A stretch of 58,119 bases of DNA from a virus. The translations under genes were made by a program, and so were the position numbers. Shown here piece after piece: positions 23,327 through 32,547 of this stretch. Position 1 is the first letter of the stretch; the number at the start of each line of letters is the position of its first letter. Under the pieces are notes generated by a model that saw nothing but the letters and a program-made list of their open reading frames with translations, did not search any database and was not told where the DNA came from. The stretch covers positions 1 to 58,119 of IMG/VR virus record IMGVR_UViG_3300046167_000289. The stretch is one strand, 5' to 3'.

Positions 23327-25468
23327 TTAAGTACCTGCTTGACCTACAATCATACCATCTAACTGTTGTTGGGTAGTAACATCTCTTGATACTACGTATG
23401 CTTTTAATGGCTTACCGAATTGTGCTTGTATAGCGTTTATAAGTAAGTTGTCGTTAGACCTGCCTACTATGTTAAACGAAGGCTCTGCACGTTCAGTAGC
23501 ACCTGCTCCACCACTTGCTGCTCCTACATTCATAGGTGTGGATGCTGCTTCTGGTTGAAATTTCTGTCTCGCAATAACTGCTACTTGAGCCATACCTGCA
23601 CCAATAACGGCAGTCATAGCCGCAATCTTTGCAAAAGCACCTCCATATGTTTGTTTAGAAGCGTTAATACCTGCTGCTATTGTGTCAGCGACTGCAATGG
23701 ATATGTTAAACGCTTTTTGTGTATCAAACGCTTTTTTCTTAATTTTGTTTTGTTTTTTCCTTAACTCTTCGTCATTTATAGCTATTTGATTTTGTATCTT
23801 AGCTCTTTCGTCCTTAGATAGATTTTCATTTAATAATCTATCATTTAATTCTTTATTTAAAACATTGGTTTTGTTTTGCTCTATGGTTAATTGCCTATCA
23901 GTTTCTCCTTGAAGAAAGTCGCTAACACCACTCATTAACTGCTTATATTTGTCTAAGTAAAAAGTTAAATCCTCGAGGTCTTCTGGGTCTGGATTGTCAA
24001 TCTTAGGTTTTAGTATAATTGTTCCTGTTATCTTCGCAGTATCACTTATTTCATCAAAATCTTCATCCTTTATTATTTCTGCAAGACCTGCGATTTCGTT
24101 GTAATAAGAATCTACAAAACTTTTTGGTTTAACTTTTGGAGTAATAGATTCTTCTAATTCTTTTTTAAGTCTCTCTATTATCTTAGTCTCATCTTTAAAT
24201 GCTTTAGAACCTACTTTAAGATTAGCATCTCTAAATTTTTCTAAAGAGGATATAGCATCGTTATACCAATCAACAGAACCAAAAACAAGAGGTTCTTTTA
24301 CATTTTTATTAAGTTCGCCTTTAATTTTCTTTATAGCTTCCTCAGCATTAGTTATCTTTAAAGTATATTTCTGCCATTGCTCACTGCTTTCAGATAATTT
24401 ATCTCTTTGTTTTTGTAATAGTGATATTTCTTGCTTTAAACCTTTTACAGTTTTTATTGAAGACTTGTTTTGCTCGTCTCTTTTTTGTTTAAATTCATTT
24501 ATTTTATCAGCAGAATCCTTATATATAGAATTTCTTTCTTCTATAAGTTCTTTTTCTCTATCAATTAATGGATTTAATCTTCTTAGTGTTCTTTCTTGAA
24601 CCTCTCCAGTAAGTTCTATTTGAGTTGCCTTTATTCCTTCCCAATAAGTTCTATCCTTAGAAATTTTTATCAATTCTTCCTCAATATCAGAAACCCTTTT
24701 AGAGCTATCAGCAATTTCTGCATCTATTATTGCTTTTTCCTTCATTAATTCGATATAGCCCTCAATAGAAGCACCAACGTCATCCCTAAGAACCCTTGCT
24801 AAACCTTCAAATTCAGATTTTAAATCACTTGTTGATTTTTCTACCTTTTTTTGCGCTCCAAAAAAACCATCAAACAAGGAAACAACTGTAGTGATAGCTA
24901 ATACTATACCCAACGGACCCATAAGAGCAGTCCACATTTGCCTCATTGCTGCTTTAAAACTACCTGCTGCTGTTGTGGCAAAACCTAATTGAGATACTAA
25001 CTGAGTAATGTTGTTAGCCATACCTCGAATACCATAAGGTGCATCAGAGATAACTCTACCTAATTCCATAGTTGCAGATGTTGCTGCTCCTGATGAGTTT
25101 TTAAGCATACCATTAGAATTCACTAATCCTTCAGTACTTCTTCTTAGAGAATCTTTCTTTTGGTTAAGTAAATCGATAGTATTACCCATCTCTACATACT
25201 CCTTAGACGATATATCTAAAGCAGACCTTAACGAATTTAATTTACTTATTTCTGCATTTAAAGTAATTTCAGAATTCTTGTGAGCAACTACATTTCCATC
25301 TGTAGCATTTTTGTTTTTATTAATTGAAACAGTAAGGTCGTTAAAGTTCTCTTTTAACTTATTAACAGGTACTTGGGTAGCTACTATCTGACCTTTTAAA
25401 TCTCTTATTGTAGCAGTTCCACTTTCACTATCTACAATTATCTTATAAACTATATTATTATCTGCCAT
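23327..25468 (-). CDS. Tail tape measure protein
   Basis: 713 residues. The N-terminus (NNIVYKIIVDSESGTATIRDLKG) is followed by long coiled coil, then a hydrophobic segment at about 165-210 (LMGPLGIVLAITTVVSLFDGFFG), more heptad helices and a second hydrophobic Ala/Gly-rich segment near 620-665. This is the tape measure layout: the protein sets tail length and is ejected to help DNA cross the cell envelope. At about 0.15 nm per residue it predicts a tail near 100 nm. Confidence 0.82.
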   Translation of the reverse strand: MADNNIVYKIIVDSESGTATIRDLKGQIVATQVPVNKLKENFNDLTVSINKNKNATDGNVVAHKNSEITLNAEISKLNSLRSALDISSKEYVEMGNTIDLLNQKKDSLRRSTEGLVNSNGMLKNSSGAATSATMELGRVISDAPYGIRGMANNITQLVSQLGFATTAAGSFKAAMRQMWTALMGPLGIVLAITTVVSLFDGFFGAQKKVEKSTSDLKSEFEGLARVLRDDVGASIEGYIELMKEKAIIDAEIADSSKRVSDIEEELIKISKDRTYWEGIKATQIELTGEVQERTLRRLNPLIDREKELIEERNSIYKDSADKINEFKQKRDEQNKSSIKTVKGLKQEISLLQKQRDKLSESSEQWQKYTLKITNAEEAIKKIKGELNKNVKEPLVFGSVDWYNDAISSLEKFRDANLKVGSKAFKDETKIIERLKKELEESITPKVKPKSFVDSYYNEIAGLAEIIKDEDFDEISDTAKITGTIILKPKIDNPDPEDLEDLTFYLDKYKQLMSGVSDFLQGETDRQLTIEQNKTNVLNKELNDRLLNENLSKDERAKIQNQIAINDEELRKKQNKIKKKAFDTQKAFNISIAVADTIAAGINASKQTYGGAFAKIAAMTAVIGAGMAQVAVIARQKFQPEAASTPMNVGAASGGAGATERAEPSFNIVGRSNDNLLINAIQAQFGKPLKAYVVSRDVTTQQQLDGMIVGQAGT

Positions 25469-25610
25469 TTGTTAGTTTTTTTCTTTTTATACTTGTTTTT
25501 AACTCTCTAAAACTTGAAGGCATTTCATATAGTCCTTTAGCTATATTGACATCCTTGTCTTCAATCAACCACTCGTTATTTCTTAGTAATTCTAATGTTT
25601 CTCTTATCAT
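25458..25610 (-). CDS. Small protein between baseplate and tape measure genes, 50 aa
   Basis: ATG at 25610 overlaps the stop of the 694-residue gene, and its own stop overlaps the tape measure start by 11 bases. MIRETLELLRNNEWLIEDKD is helical and acidic; the end is basic (SIKRKKLTNGR). Tight coupling on both sides supports translation. Function unknown. Confidence 0.55.
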   Translation of the reverse strand: MIRETLELLRNNEWLIEDKDVNIAKGLYEMPSSFRELKTSIKRKKLTNGR

Positions 25611-27694
25611 TATATGTCGCTTAATAATTCTATCTCTGATTTACCTGTATAAAAATCTGTCTCTATCGAGTTTATCTTATAGCTTTTACCTGAAACTATA
25701 AACCTATCTGCTAACGTATACTTGTACAGTATTCTTAAAGGTAAGTAAGCAGTTATCTTAGTTAACCTATTAGACTCATTAAACACACTTGAGATATAGT
25801 TTATATGATAATTATTAAAAAGAGTCTCATTTGTTGTAACTAATTCCCATTCATCTGGCTCAGGACTAAAATTTAAAGATTGTCTATCTGATACTTGAGT
25901 TTTGCTTAAGTCAGAATTAGCAGGTGCATAGTAAGAACTAATTGGTGTATGGCTTGAAGGCTCGTTAGTTACAGGGTCTACTGAATTAACAAATGATATT
26001 CTTTCATCTGTAGCAAGTGTCTTTAAATCCATATAAAAAATCAAAGGCTTACCTATGTAACTTGATTCGTTATCGTCAACACAAAAACCCCATTGTATAT
26101 CTGTTAAATCACTTGTATTTAAATCTATTAACCTCTCGAACTTCATATGTTCGAAAGGTATCTTATAGTTATAAATACCTTCAGAAAATATCTTTAATGA
26201 ATCTCCACTATAAGTACTACCCTTGTATTCTTCTCTACCCCAATCTTTATTAAATAGTTGATTATGTTGTTTAGCTAAGAAAGTGCCTAACCCTTCATAT
26301 GTAAAAACTATTTCTCTAAAAGGTAATGCAACATTTGTCTGACTCTTGCTTACATCAACGTATTTTGTTATATCGTAAGAGTTATATGAAGAGTAAAAAG
26401 AATCTAATGTTTTAACAACCATTTCACCACCTTGAACGTAAGCAACTAAATTAAACATCCTAAATATAGATGTTAAAAAGTCAATAACCTTCATTTTAGG
26501 TATTTGTTGTTGTATATTAAATATAAATTCCTCAGCTACATTGAATGTGGTATCGTAAGTGTCTGATTGATTAGGAAACGTATCTACACTCCATCTAACA
26601 AGGTCAAAAGAAACTGCTTCGTTAGACGCTACTTGAACAGTATAACCTGCAAGTAAAGCTATAGGTATATTAAAACTTCTAATTCCTGAATCACTTGTAC
26701 TTTGATAAACAACGTTTCCAGACTGAAAAACAGTTACTGAGTATGATTTATTTATAGAAGCTGAATTTGGTTCTAACCTAAGCACCAAAGAATCTATCAC
26801 AGCATTGGTTAAAGTAAGTGCATTATTAGACATTCTACTTATACTACCTACATAATTACTCCATCCTTCTACAAAACTGACATATTCGGTAATTTGAGAA
26901 CCTGTTGTTACCCCACCTTTGGTTCTATGTAACCACATATATAAATTCTGAAAAGAATCATCATTATCAAAGAAATCTGAACTAAATACTATTCCGTATT
27001 GATTCTCTATTGCTTTTATTATTATCTTTAATTTTATAGCAAATTTTAATTCATTCCATTTAACTCCGTGGTCAAAAGGATTTCCGTTTTGGTGGTCATA
27101 GTAAAGATTACCTGTGTTTAATATAGATTCATTAGAATTATAATAAAGCCTTTGAGTATGTGTAATTAAAGGAACTTGAATTGCATTAGGATAAACTACA
27201 CCATCAACAGTCCTATCATCTACAGATTCTGTTAAATATTGTTCTATAAAGGCAGGATTCCATAGTAAATCATCACCATTCTCATCAACGCTAAAGTTAT
27301 TTAACCAATCTAAGTCAGACAACAAATCTTCACCTAATAAGTTTTTTAATGATATAGTGTTGCCAAAGAAAGTTATTCTATAGGTGTGTGCTTTATTACC
27401 TCTTAAATCAACTCCTTCAAGTTTAATATAACCAGTTTTAAAAGGTATAGAGTTTAGCTCAAGTTTAGCAGGTACTCGTATTCTTGCATCAAAACCACCC
27501 ACTATATCATTATTGTAATAGTGTTTAAATATTTTATTATTAGTTTTACTCGCAGGAAGACTAAATGTTTGAGAATATTCAGTAAATACTTTATTTACAT
27601 CTCTAACATCTTTTATAGTGTCAGTAATAGTAACACCAACATCATTAAACATTTCGGCTCTTTGTCCTTCTATGTATACTTCTACTTTCTGCAT
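25610..27694 (-). CDS. Baseplate or distal tail protein, 694 aa
   Basis: The N-terminus MQKVEVYIEGQRAEMFNDVG, then KVFTEYSQTFSLPASKTNNKIFKHYYNN and GYIKLEGVDLRGNKAHTYRITFFGN, are characteristic of large tail-tip proteins in Bacteroidota siphophages. The C-terminal SYKINSIETDFYTGKSEIELLSDI is a beta hub-like end. It lies next to the tape measure gene. Exact role (hub or Tal-like) is uncertain. Confidence 0.6.
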   Translation of the reverse strand: MQKVEVYIEGQRAEMFNDVGVTITDTIKDVRDVNKVFTEYSQTFSLPASKTNNKIFKHYYNNDIVGGFDARIRVPAKLELNSIPFKTGYIKLEGVDLRGNKAHTYRITFFGNTISLKNLLGEDLLSDLDWLNNFSVDENGDDLLWNPAFIEQYLTESVDDRTVDGVVYPNAIQVPLITHTQRLYYNSNESILNTGNLYYDHQNGNPFDHGVKWNELKFAIKLKIIIKAIENQYGIVFSSDFFDNDDSFQNLYMWLHRTKGGVTTGSQITEYVSFVEGWSNYVGSISRMSNNALTLTNAVIDSLVLRLEPNSASINKSYSVTVFQSGNVVYQSTSDSGIRSFNIPIALLAGYTVQVASNEAVSFDLVRWSVDTFPNQSDTYDTTFNVAEEFIFNIQQQIPKMKVIDFLTSIFRMFNLVAYVQGGEMVVKTLDSFYSSYNSYDITKYVDVSKSQTNVALPFREIVFTYEGLGTFLAKQHNQLFNKDWGREEYKGSTYSGDSLKIFSEGIYNYKIPFEHMKFERLIDLNTSDLTDIQWGFCVDDNESSYIGKPLIFYMDLKTLATDERISFVNSVDPVTNEPSSHTPISSYYAPANSDLSKTQVSDRQSLNFSPEPDEWELVTTNETLFNNYHINYISSVFNESNRLTKITAYLPLRILYKYTLADRFIVSGKSYKINSIETDFYTGKSEIELLSDI

Positions 27695-28831
27695 CTATCT
27701 AATATTGTTTATAGTATCGAATGATTTATCAAATTCTATTGTGTATTCTACTAATTTGTCATTTAAAGAAGTCTTGTAAGTAATATCACTTGTCTTAACA
27801 TTGATTGGTAAGACTTGCTCTCCATCTTCTGTGATGTTAGTAACCCATACCTTCTCAGATAACATCATCTGTTTAAACACCTCGTTATATTCTTCACTCA
27901 AAAATCCACTACTCAATGTAACAGATTCTTTACCTACTAAATTAAAATCTCTGTAAACGTGATTACTTCTATTGTATGTAGAGCCAGATAATATGTTTGA
28001 TTTATAAGATTCTTTTTCAACATTCATTCTTTCTACTGATTTCTTAAAGAAGTACATATCCTGTAAAGCACCAAACTTGTTTATAAACGTTACCTTTTTA
28101 GGTTCGTATTTACATTCTTCTAAAATCTCTACATTTATGATTTGAATACCATCACTATCTGAAACAACTATTTTATCTACTGCTCCTATTGAGTAATCAT
28201 TGAAGTATGCTTCTAAACATTTATTAGATTCATAATCTGTACCACCATTCTCTAAAACCCTCTCTTTAAAAGTATCCCAATTAGTAGTAGCTCCATAAAT
28301 AGAAACATACTTTATCTGTTCTGAACTTTGAGGATTTGATTGAAATATTGTAGTACCTACAATTTCATTATCTTTTAAAAATGTAACTGTTGGGCTTGAT
28401 TCGGTATAAATAGGTATTCTGAAAGTATTATCCTCTAAAACAAACAACTTTCTATTTGTAATCATTGTTGCGTCTTGCGATGTTGAAGATTGCTCAAAGT
28501 AATCATAACCATCTAAACATAAAGAAGTAAATCCATAGCCAGTAATTATATTACCACTTGCATTAAATGCTTGTAGTACAAAGTTTGCCCAAACTGGAGT
28601 AGATGAATAGTTACCATCAAAAGATGTTTCTATGTAATCTCTAATAAGTTCAGATACTTCAAATACTACTGTATCTCCTATATTTATAGCACTCTTACTT
28701 ATAACATAATCAGATTCTGGCGGAGGAGATGTTTCTATTCCAGTCCATATTTTTATAGTTAAAGTAACAGATGCTTGTAGGGCATTTGTAAATGGTATAT
28801 ATTTCGGACTTCTTACATTTATTATTGCCAT
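27695..28831 (-). CDS. Tail structural protein, 378 aa
   Basis: Predicted beta-rich throughout (SVTLTIKIWTG, FRIPIYTESSPTVTFLKDNEIVG, NKFGALQDMYFFKKS). It is found before the large tail-tip gene, which suggests a Dit-like or adaptor protein. No named family recognised by eye. The stop and start of its neighbours overlap or abut. Confidence 0.5.
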   Translation of the reverse strand: MAIINVRSPKYIPFTNALQASVTLTIKIWTGIETSPPPESDYVISKSAINIGDTVVFEVSELIRDYIETSFDGNYSSTPVWANFVLQAFNASGNIITGYGFTSLCLDGYDYFEQSSTSQDATMITNRKLFVLEDNTFRIPIYTESSPTVTFLKDNEIVGTTIFQSNPQSSEQIKYVSIYGATTNWDTFKERVLENGGTDYESNKCLEAYFNDYSIGAVDKIVVSDSDGIQIINVEILEECKYEPKKVTFINKFGALQDMYFFKKSVERMNVEKESYKSNILSGSTYNRSNHVYRDFNLVGKESVTLSSGFLSEEYNEVFKQMMLSEKVWVTNITEDGEQVLPINVKTSDITYKTSLNDKLVEYTIEFDKSFDTINNIR

Positions 28832-29340
28832 TAGTTAATAGATTTTAATTTATCAAGGCTTAACAGTATATCCTTTCTGTAACCTTCTTTTAATATTGTT
28901 TTTATTTGTTCTTTAGTTTGTTCTTGTACTGCTTGTATAAATCCACTACCTTTATATCCAAATCTCTTAGAAATACCATTTTTCTTTATACCTCTCGCTA
29001 TTGCATTAGCTATAGACCTGTTGGTATAACTCTTTATTGAAACGTATCTTCCTTTCCTGTCTCTTGGTTGTATCCCTTTGTATTTCATCCAATTCAAGAT
29101 AGAATCTACAAACTTAGGACTGACTCCTTTAGAATTACTCTTATTTTTTATACCGTCAGATAAGGCATTTGCATACTGTTCTCCAAAAACGTATAACTCA
29201 TTATCCTCAACCCTATACTTAAAAGAACTATCTAATTTACCAGAAGCCTTGAACTTATCATTCTTAGCTTCTTGCTTTAGATTCTTTCTAATTAGCTTAC
29301 CAACCTCTCTCAAGGCTAATTTTAGGTTCTCTCCCTCCAT
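28831..29340 (-). CDS. HK97 gp10-like head-tail completion protein
   Basis: 169 residues. KASGKLDSSFKYRVEDNELYVFGEQYANALSDGIKNKS and SIANAIARGIKKNGI have the small-hexamer fold pattern of gp10-like completion proteins: a basic N-terminal helix, a beta sheet and a helix. It overlaps both neighbours by one base. Assignment is by pattern and place. Confidence 0.55.
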   Translation of the reverse strand: MEGENLKLALREVGKLIRKNLKQEAKNDKFKASGKLDSSFKYRVEDNELYVFGEQYANALSDGIKNKSNSKGVSPKFVDSILNWMKYKGIQPRDRKGRYVSIKSYTNRSIANAIARGIKKNGISKRFGYKGSGFIQAVQEQTKEQIKTILKEGYRKDILLSLDKLKSIN

Positions 29341-29798
29341 TAACAGATACTTATGCCATTAGGAATCTCTATTGATATATCTACACTCCAACCAGCTAAT
29401 TCGTTGCTAAAACGTTCTTTAAATGGTTGTGCAACAGGTTGTGTTGTTACTTGATAATTAATCTCAAACAAATCACCTCTCATCAACTTCATTATTAAAG
29501 AGTTTATAACCTCAAACTGAGTATTCATAACGTCTTGTAAGTTATCATTACCATAAAACAGTTCGTAATCAGATTTCTTAGTATTGTAATCAACTATGTC
29601 TGCACAAAGTAACTTAATATCAAAAACAACTGTTCTTTCCTTGTAATTAGCACTATCTATTAGCATATGCGATAATGGAAACATAGTTGTCTTATCTAAG
29701 TCAACATCAGTTATATCTCCGTAAGTAACAGTATTTACTGATGGGTTAGTTAATAACTCGTCTTTTATGACGTCTAATATGTCGTAAACGTGTGTCAT
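29340..29798 (-). CDS. Probable tail terminator/completion protein, 152 aa
   Basis: VYDILDVIKDELLTNPSVNTVTYGDITDVDLDKTTMFPLSHMLI and VFDIKLLCADIVDYN fit a small alpha/beta protein like tail terminators. It starts on an ATGA overlap with the end of the -1 frame of the preceding gene, which means that frame is translated into this start. Confidence 0.5.
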   Translation of the reverse strand: MTHVYDILDVIKDELLTNPSVNTVTYGDITDVDLDKTTMFPLSHMLIDSANYKERTVVFDIKLLCADIVDYNTKKSDYELFYGNDNLQDVMNTQFEVINSLIMKLMRGDLFEINYQVTTQPVAQPFKERFSNELAGWSVDISIEIPNGISIC

Positions 29799-30564
29799 CT
29801 CATTTTTTGTTTTAACATTCTACTTTCTAATTCTGATTTTTCTTTTATAAACTCTAAATACATTAAACATTGGTGTAAAGGGAGTTCTGTAACTTCTCCG
29901 ATTCTTCTAACATCTTCTCCAGCGAGAGTAAATATTGCTTGATAGTCTCCCCATTTTTTACCGAATGCTCGTCCTGATGACCCTCCTGTTTCTTCTGTAA
30001 CTCTTTGAGTGTATAAGCCATCGTATAATTCCCTAATTTTGTCGCTAAACGATAAAAAAAAACCCTTGCACCAAGTGCAGCGTCTAATGGAGCGTCTCTC
30101 ATTACATCAGCCATATACTCTGTACCCTTGTAATCGTGTATAAGATACTTATCTTTACTCTTGAACTTAATTGGTCTGTAAAGAACTGCCATTGCTTTAT
30201 GGTAGTTGTCATTATCAAACATATATTTCTCTAAATCTATAAACTCACCATAACTCATTTTATCAAAGTTAGGTATCAAACCAAACTCAACAACAACATC
30301 ATCAGTTCCCTTTAAACTAAACTTATGTACAAGTTCTGGTTTCTCATTCAGTACAGATGATAAGTGGATTAAAGCATTGTCAAATACACTTAAACCTATC
30401 TTATCAACGTCTGATAACTTTATGTTACAGAATATCTCTAATACCTTTTTGTTTAGAAACTCAGCAGCATTCTCATCATCCTTATTCTTGTCGTAGACAT
30501 TAATATACTTTTGCCATTGACTCAACTTAATCCCTCTTAAATTTGCAGGTATAGTAAACTCCAT
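29795..30564 (-). CDS. Tail assembly chaperone-like gene with apparent -1 frameshift
   Basis: The 0 frame (29863-30564) gives 233 residues and holds a run of nine T on the minus strand (30054-30062), inside GARVFFYR. From there the -1 frame is open for about 85 codons. It reads a convincing protein (TEETGGSSGRAFGKKWGDYQ, LAGEDVRRIGEVTELP, CLMYLEFIKEKSELE) that ends at 29795, overlapping the next start as ATGA. That frame has no start codon of its own upstream. Joined product is about 256 residues. This resembles the G/GT frameshift of siphophage tail chaperones; a homopolymer sequencing error is the alternative. In the canonical order such a gene precedes the tape measure directly; here four larger genes intervene. 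Confidence 0.62.
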
Positions 30565-30617
30565 AAATAATCAATCTTATATTAAGATAACTTAATTTAT
30601 TTTTTTTGTGTTAATTT

Positions 30618-30648
30618 TTGCTATAATGAATAATTTTAGTTATATTTG
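30618..30648 (+). promoter_or_regulatory. Promoter of the plus-strand operon
   Basis: TTG (30618-30620), 20 bases, TATATTTG (30641-30648). The predicted start is only a few bases ahead of the first ATG codons at 30660 and 30666, so the message is nearly leaderless. Confidence 0.75.
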
Positions 30649-30659
30649 CCTAAGAAGTA

Positions 30660-30908
30660 TTGACTATGAATATTTTAGATGAGAAGTTAAGTATTAGGTT
30701 TATGAAGTTTAAATGCTTAGACACTAATAGAATATACAGAGTAGTAGAAACTATCTCTACATTTGATTTAAAGAAGCCTCACTACTTCGATAAAGTTAAA
30801 GAATGTAAAGACACAGTAAAGAGAGATGATGGTGTTAGAAAGTCTTTTAAGAGGGAGCAGTTAGGTGATAGGTTTAAGAATATAGAAGGAATAATAAGTA
30901 AATACTAA
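30660..30908 (+). CDS. Small basic hypothetical protein, 82 aa
   Basis: ATGs at 30660 and 30666; the second (MNILDEKLSIRFMKF) fits the promoter spacing better. The protein is Lys/Arg/Asp-rich (KVKECKDTVKRDDGVRKSFKRE) and has no recognised family. First gene of the only plus-strand operon in the window. Confidence 0.6.
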   Translation: MTMNILDEKLSIRFMKFKCLDTNRIYRVVETISTFDLKKPHYFDKVKECKDTVKRDDGVRKSFKREQLGDRFKNIEGIISKY

Positions 30909-30918
30909 AATAACAATT

Positions 30919-31284
30919 ATGAATGAACAACAAATAACAAAAGAATCCATTTCGTACCTAAAGTCAGTACTACTGTCTCAATTACTATTAGAAGCTAATG
31001 AGGAACTTGTAGCTACCAACAGGTATAAACAAAGCCTAAAACAACAACTAAACAGAACAAACAGTCTATTAGAGCCTATCGTAAGAGAAGAGTTTGATAA
31101 TATCTACAAGACAGACCCTGATATGGCAACCAATATACTAAACAAAGTAGAGTGTGTTATAGATAAAATAGCATCATACCAGATAGAAGAGTTGATAATA
31201 CTTGAATCTATTGTAGATAAATATGAGAACAATAAAGAATGGTTCTTGAAATATGCTGAATCTGATTTCCTAAGACTTGACTAA
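30919..31284 (+). CDS. Helical hypothetical protein, 121 aa
   Basis: Starts after ACAATTATG. It is predicted nearly all helical with coiled-coil character (SVLLSQLLLEANEELVATNRYKQSLKQQLN, VECVIDKIASYQIEELIILESIVDKY). No family recognised. Next gene starts within two bases of its stop. Confidence 0.6.
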   Translation: MNEQQITKESISYLKSVLLSQLLLEANEELVATNRYKQSLKQQLNRTNSLLEPIVREEFDNIYKTDPDMATNILNKVECVIDKIASYQIEELIILESIVDKYENNKEWFLKYAESDFLRLD

Positions 31285-31285
31285 T

Positions 31286-32374
31286 ATGGAATTCAAGCTA
31301 AACAACCTTGAATATGCTTGGGTAGGCAATGAATTAAGACACATAGCAAGTGGAAATAAGTCTGATAAGTATTTCTTAGACGAAGACTTAACTATACCGC
31401 TTGTGTTCTGTAAGGGTGTTAAGATAAAGAGCTACTGGAGAAAAGAACCTAATATAGATGACTCTGTTATTAGAGACTTCTTTGGTTCATCTGAATCTGT
31501 AGAACATTACAATAAGAAGATAGAACTATCTAAATCTTTGGAGTTACAGTTCGGTAAGCATTTAATTATAGGAAACTCCTCTAAAGTAGAGTATAGAGTT
31601 AAATCTATAAATAAGATTATAGACCTAATATTCTTAGATAAGAATGGAGATATTCTTATAGGTATTGAGGTTTTATGCACAAACAAAAAAACATATAAAG
31701 ACATTAAAAAGTTTAACGAAGTAAAATTCCCAATATATGAGTATAATATTAACACAGGAGAAGTCTATCCAATTAGCTCAGGATGTACTAATACAGAAGA
31801 AATTAAAGTTTTGTCAAGACAGATTAGAGAAATTGAACAAAGTATCAGCGAAAATAAACCAAGACTTATTAGAGGCAAGGAATTCCTACTCAGACAACGA
31901 AATAGTATTAAAGGACTTAAAAAAGGAATTAAAAGAATTGATGATAAACGTAAGAAAATCTGGAGAGACTATTACAGATTTGAAGAACAAGAATCACACT
32001 ACGATTCAGAAGAAATCATTGAGAGTGAAATTAGAGAAACTAATAAAAGAAGAGAATATTTTAGAAGAGAAATTAATTTATTTAACGAAGTCGAGGAGGA
32101 ATCCCTTAGTAAAGAAATTGAATACTTTGCAGAAAAAGAAAGACAAGATATTAAGTCCGTTACAGAACAAATTGAAAACTTTGACGATAGCGAAAGAAGA
32201 GAGACTGAAGCCCTTAGAATTCAAATTGATAGACTCGAGAATCAAACTGGAGATGTTTCAAGGCTTACAAAAGGAGTATCAGCTCTTAATGCAAAACATT
32301 ACGAACATACCTCTATTGAAAATAGAAACAAAAAACTTAGAGAAGAAATTAAAAGAATTACAGAATCAAATTAA
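31286..32374 (+). CDS. CoiA-like nuclease domain with charged C-terminal helix
   Basis: I use the ATG at 31286 (362 residues). Residues about 85-160 (RVKSINKIIDLIFLDKNGDILIGIEVLCTNKKTYKDIKKF ... IYEYNI) resemble the PD-(D/E)XK core of CoiA-type competence nucleases, with D113 and E128. From about 31790 a highly charged helix continues to the stop. Over the same stretch the +1 frame is also open (31737-32378) and has better heptads and more typical Ile/Leu codons. The true C-terminus is therefore uncertain; a one-base error near 31790 or frameshifting could join the two. Confidence 0.5.
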   Translation: MEFKLNNLEYAWVGNELRHIASGNKSDKYFLDEDLTIPLVFCKGVKIKSYWRKEPNIDDSVIRDFFGSSESVEHYNKKIELSKSLELQFGKHLIIGNSSKVEYRVKSINKIIDLIFLDKNGDILIGIEVLCTNKKTYKDIKKFNEVKFPIYEYNINTGEVYPISSGCTNTEEIKVLSRQIREIEQSISENKPRLIRGKEFLLRQRNSIKGLKKGIKRIDDKRKKIWRDYYRFEEQESHYDSEEIIESEIRETNKRREYFRREINLFNEVEEESLSKEIEYFAEKERQDIKSVTEQIENFDDSERRETEALRIQIDRLENQTGDVSRLTKGVSALNAKHYEHTSIENRNKKLREEIKRITESN

Positions 32375-32378
32375 TTAA
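31737..32378 (+). CDS. Overlapping coiled-coil frame, 213 aa
   Basis: It begins with an ATG inside the nuclease gene and ends four bases after the other frame. DRLEKLNKVSAKINQDLLEA, VLKDLKKELKELMINV and NLEKKLKELQNQI are clear Leu/Ile heptads. TTA and ATA codons are used as in neighbouring genes, whereas the competing frame lacks ATA in this stretch although it uses it often upstream. It is either the real continuation of the nuclease gene after a frameshift or an overprinted gene. Confidence 0.45.
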   Translation: MSIILTQEKSIQLAQDVLIQKKLKFCQDRLEKLNKVSAKINQDLLEARNSYSDNEIVLKDLKKELKELMINVRKSGETITDLKNKNHTTIQKKSLRVKLEKLIKEENILEEKLIYLTKSRRNPLVKKLNTLQKKKDKILSPLQNKLKTLTIAKEERLKPLEFKLIDSRIKLEMFQGLQKEYQLLMQNITNIPLLKIETKNLEKKLKELQNQIN

Positions 32379-32388
32379 AACAATCATT

Positions 32389-32547
32389 ATGAAAAAAAGA
32401 CTAACACAAAAGTTACAACAACTAATAGATAACTTACCTACAGGTAACAAAAGAAAAGAAGCTAAAGAAGACCTACTAAGTCTTAAACTAAGCCAAAGCG
32501 ATTACCATTACATAATGTTAGCTGATAAGTATAAAGATAATCTATAG
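32389..32547 (+). CDS. Small basic protein, 52 aa
   Basis: ATG at 32389, 11 bases after the preceding stop. MKKRLTQKLQQLIDNLPTGN, then KRKEAKEDLLSLKLSQSDYHYI. Predicted helical. Last gene of the plus-strand operon. No family recognised. Confidence 0.55.
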   Translation: MKKRLTQKLQQLIDNLPTGNKRKEAKEDLLSLKLSQSDYHYIMLADKYKDNL

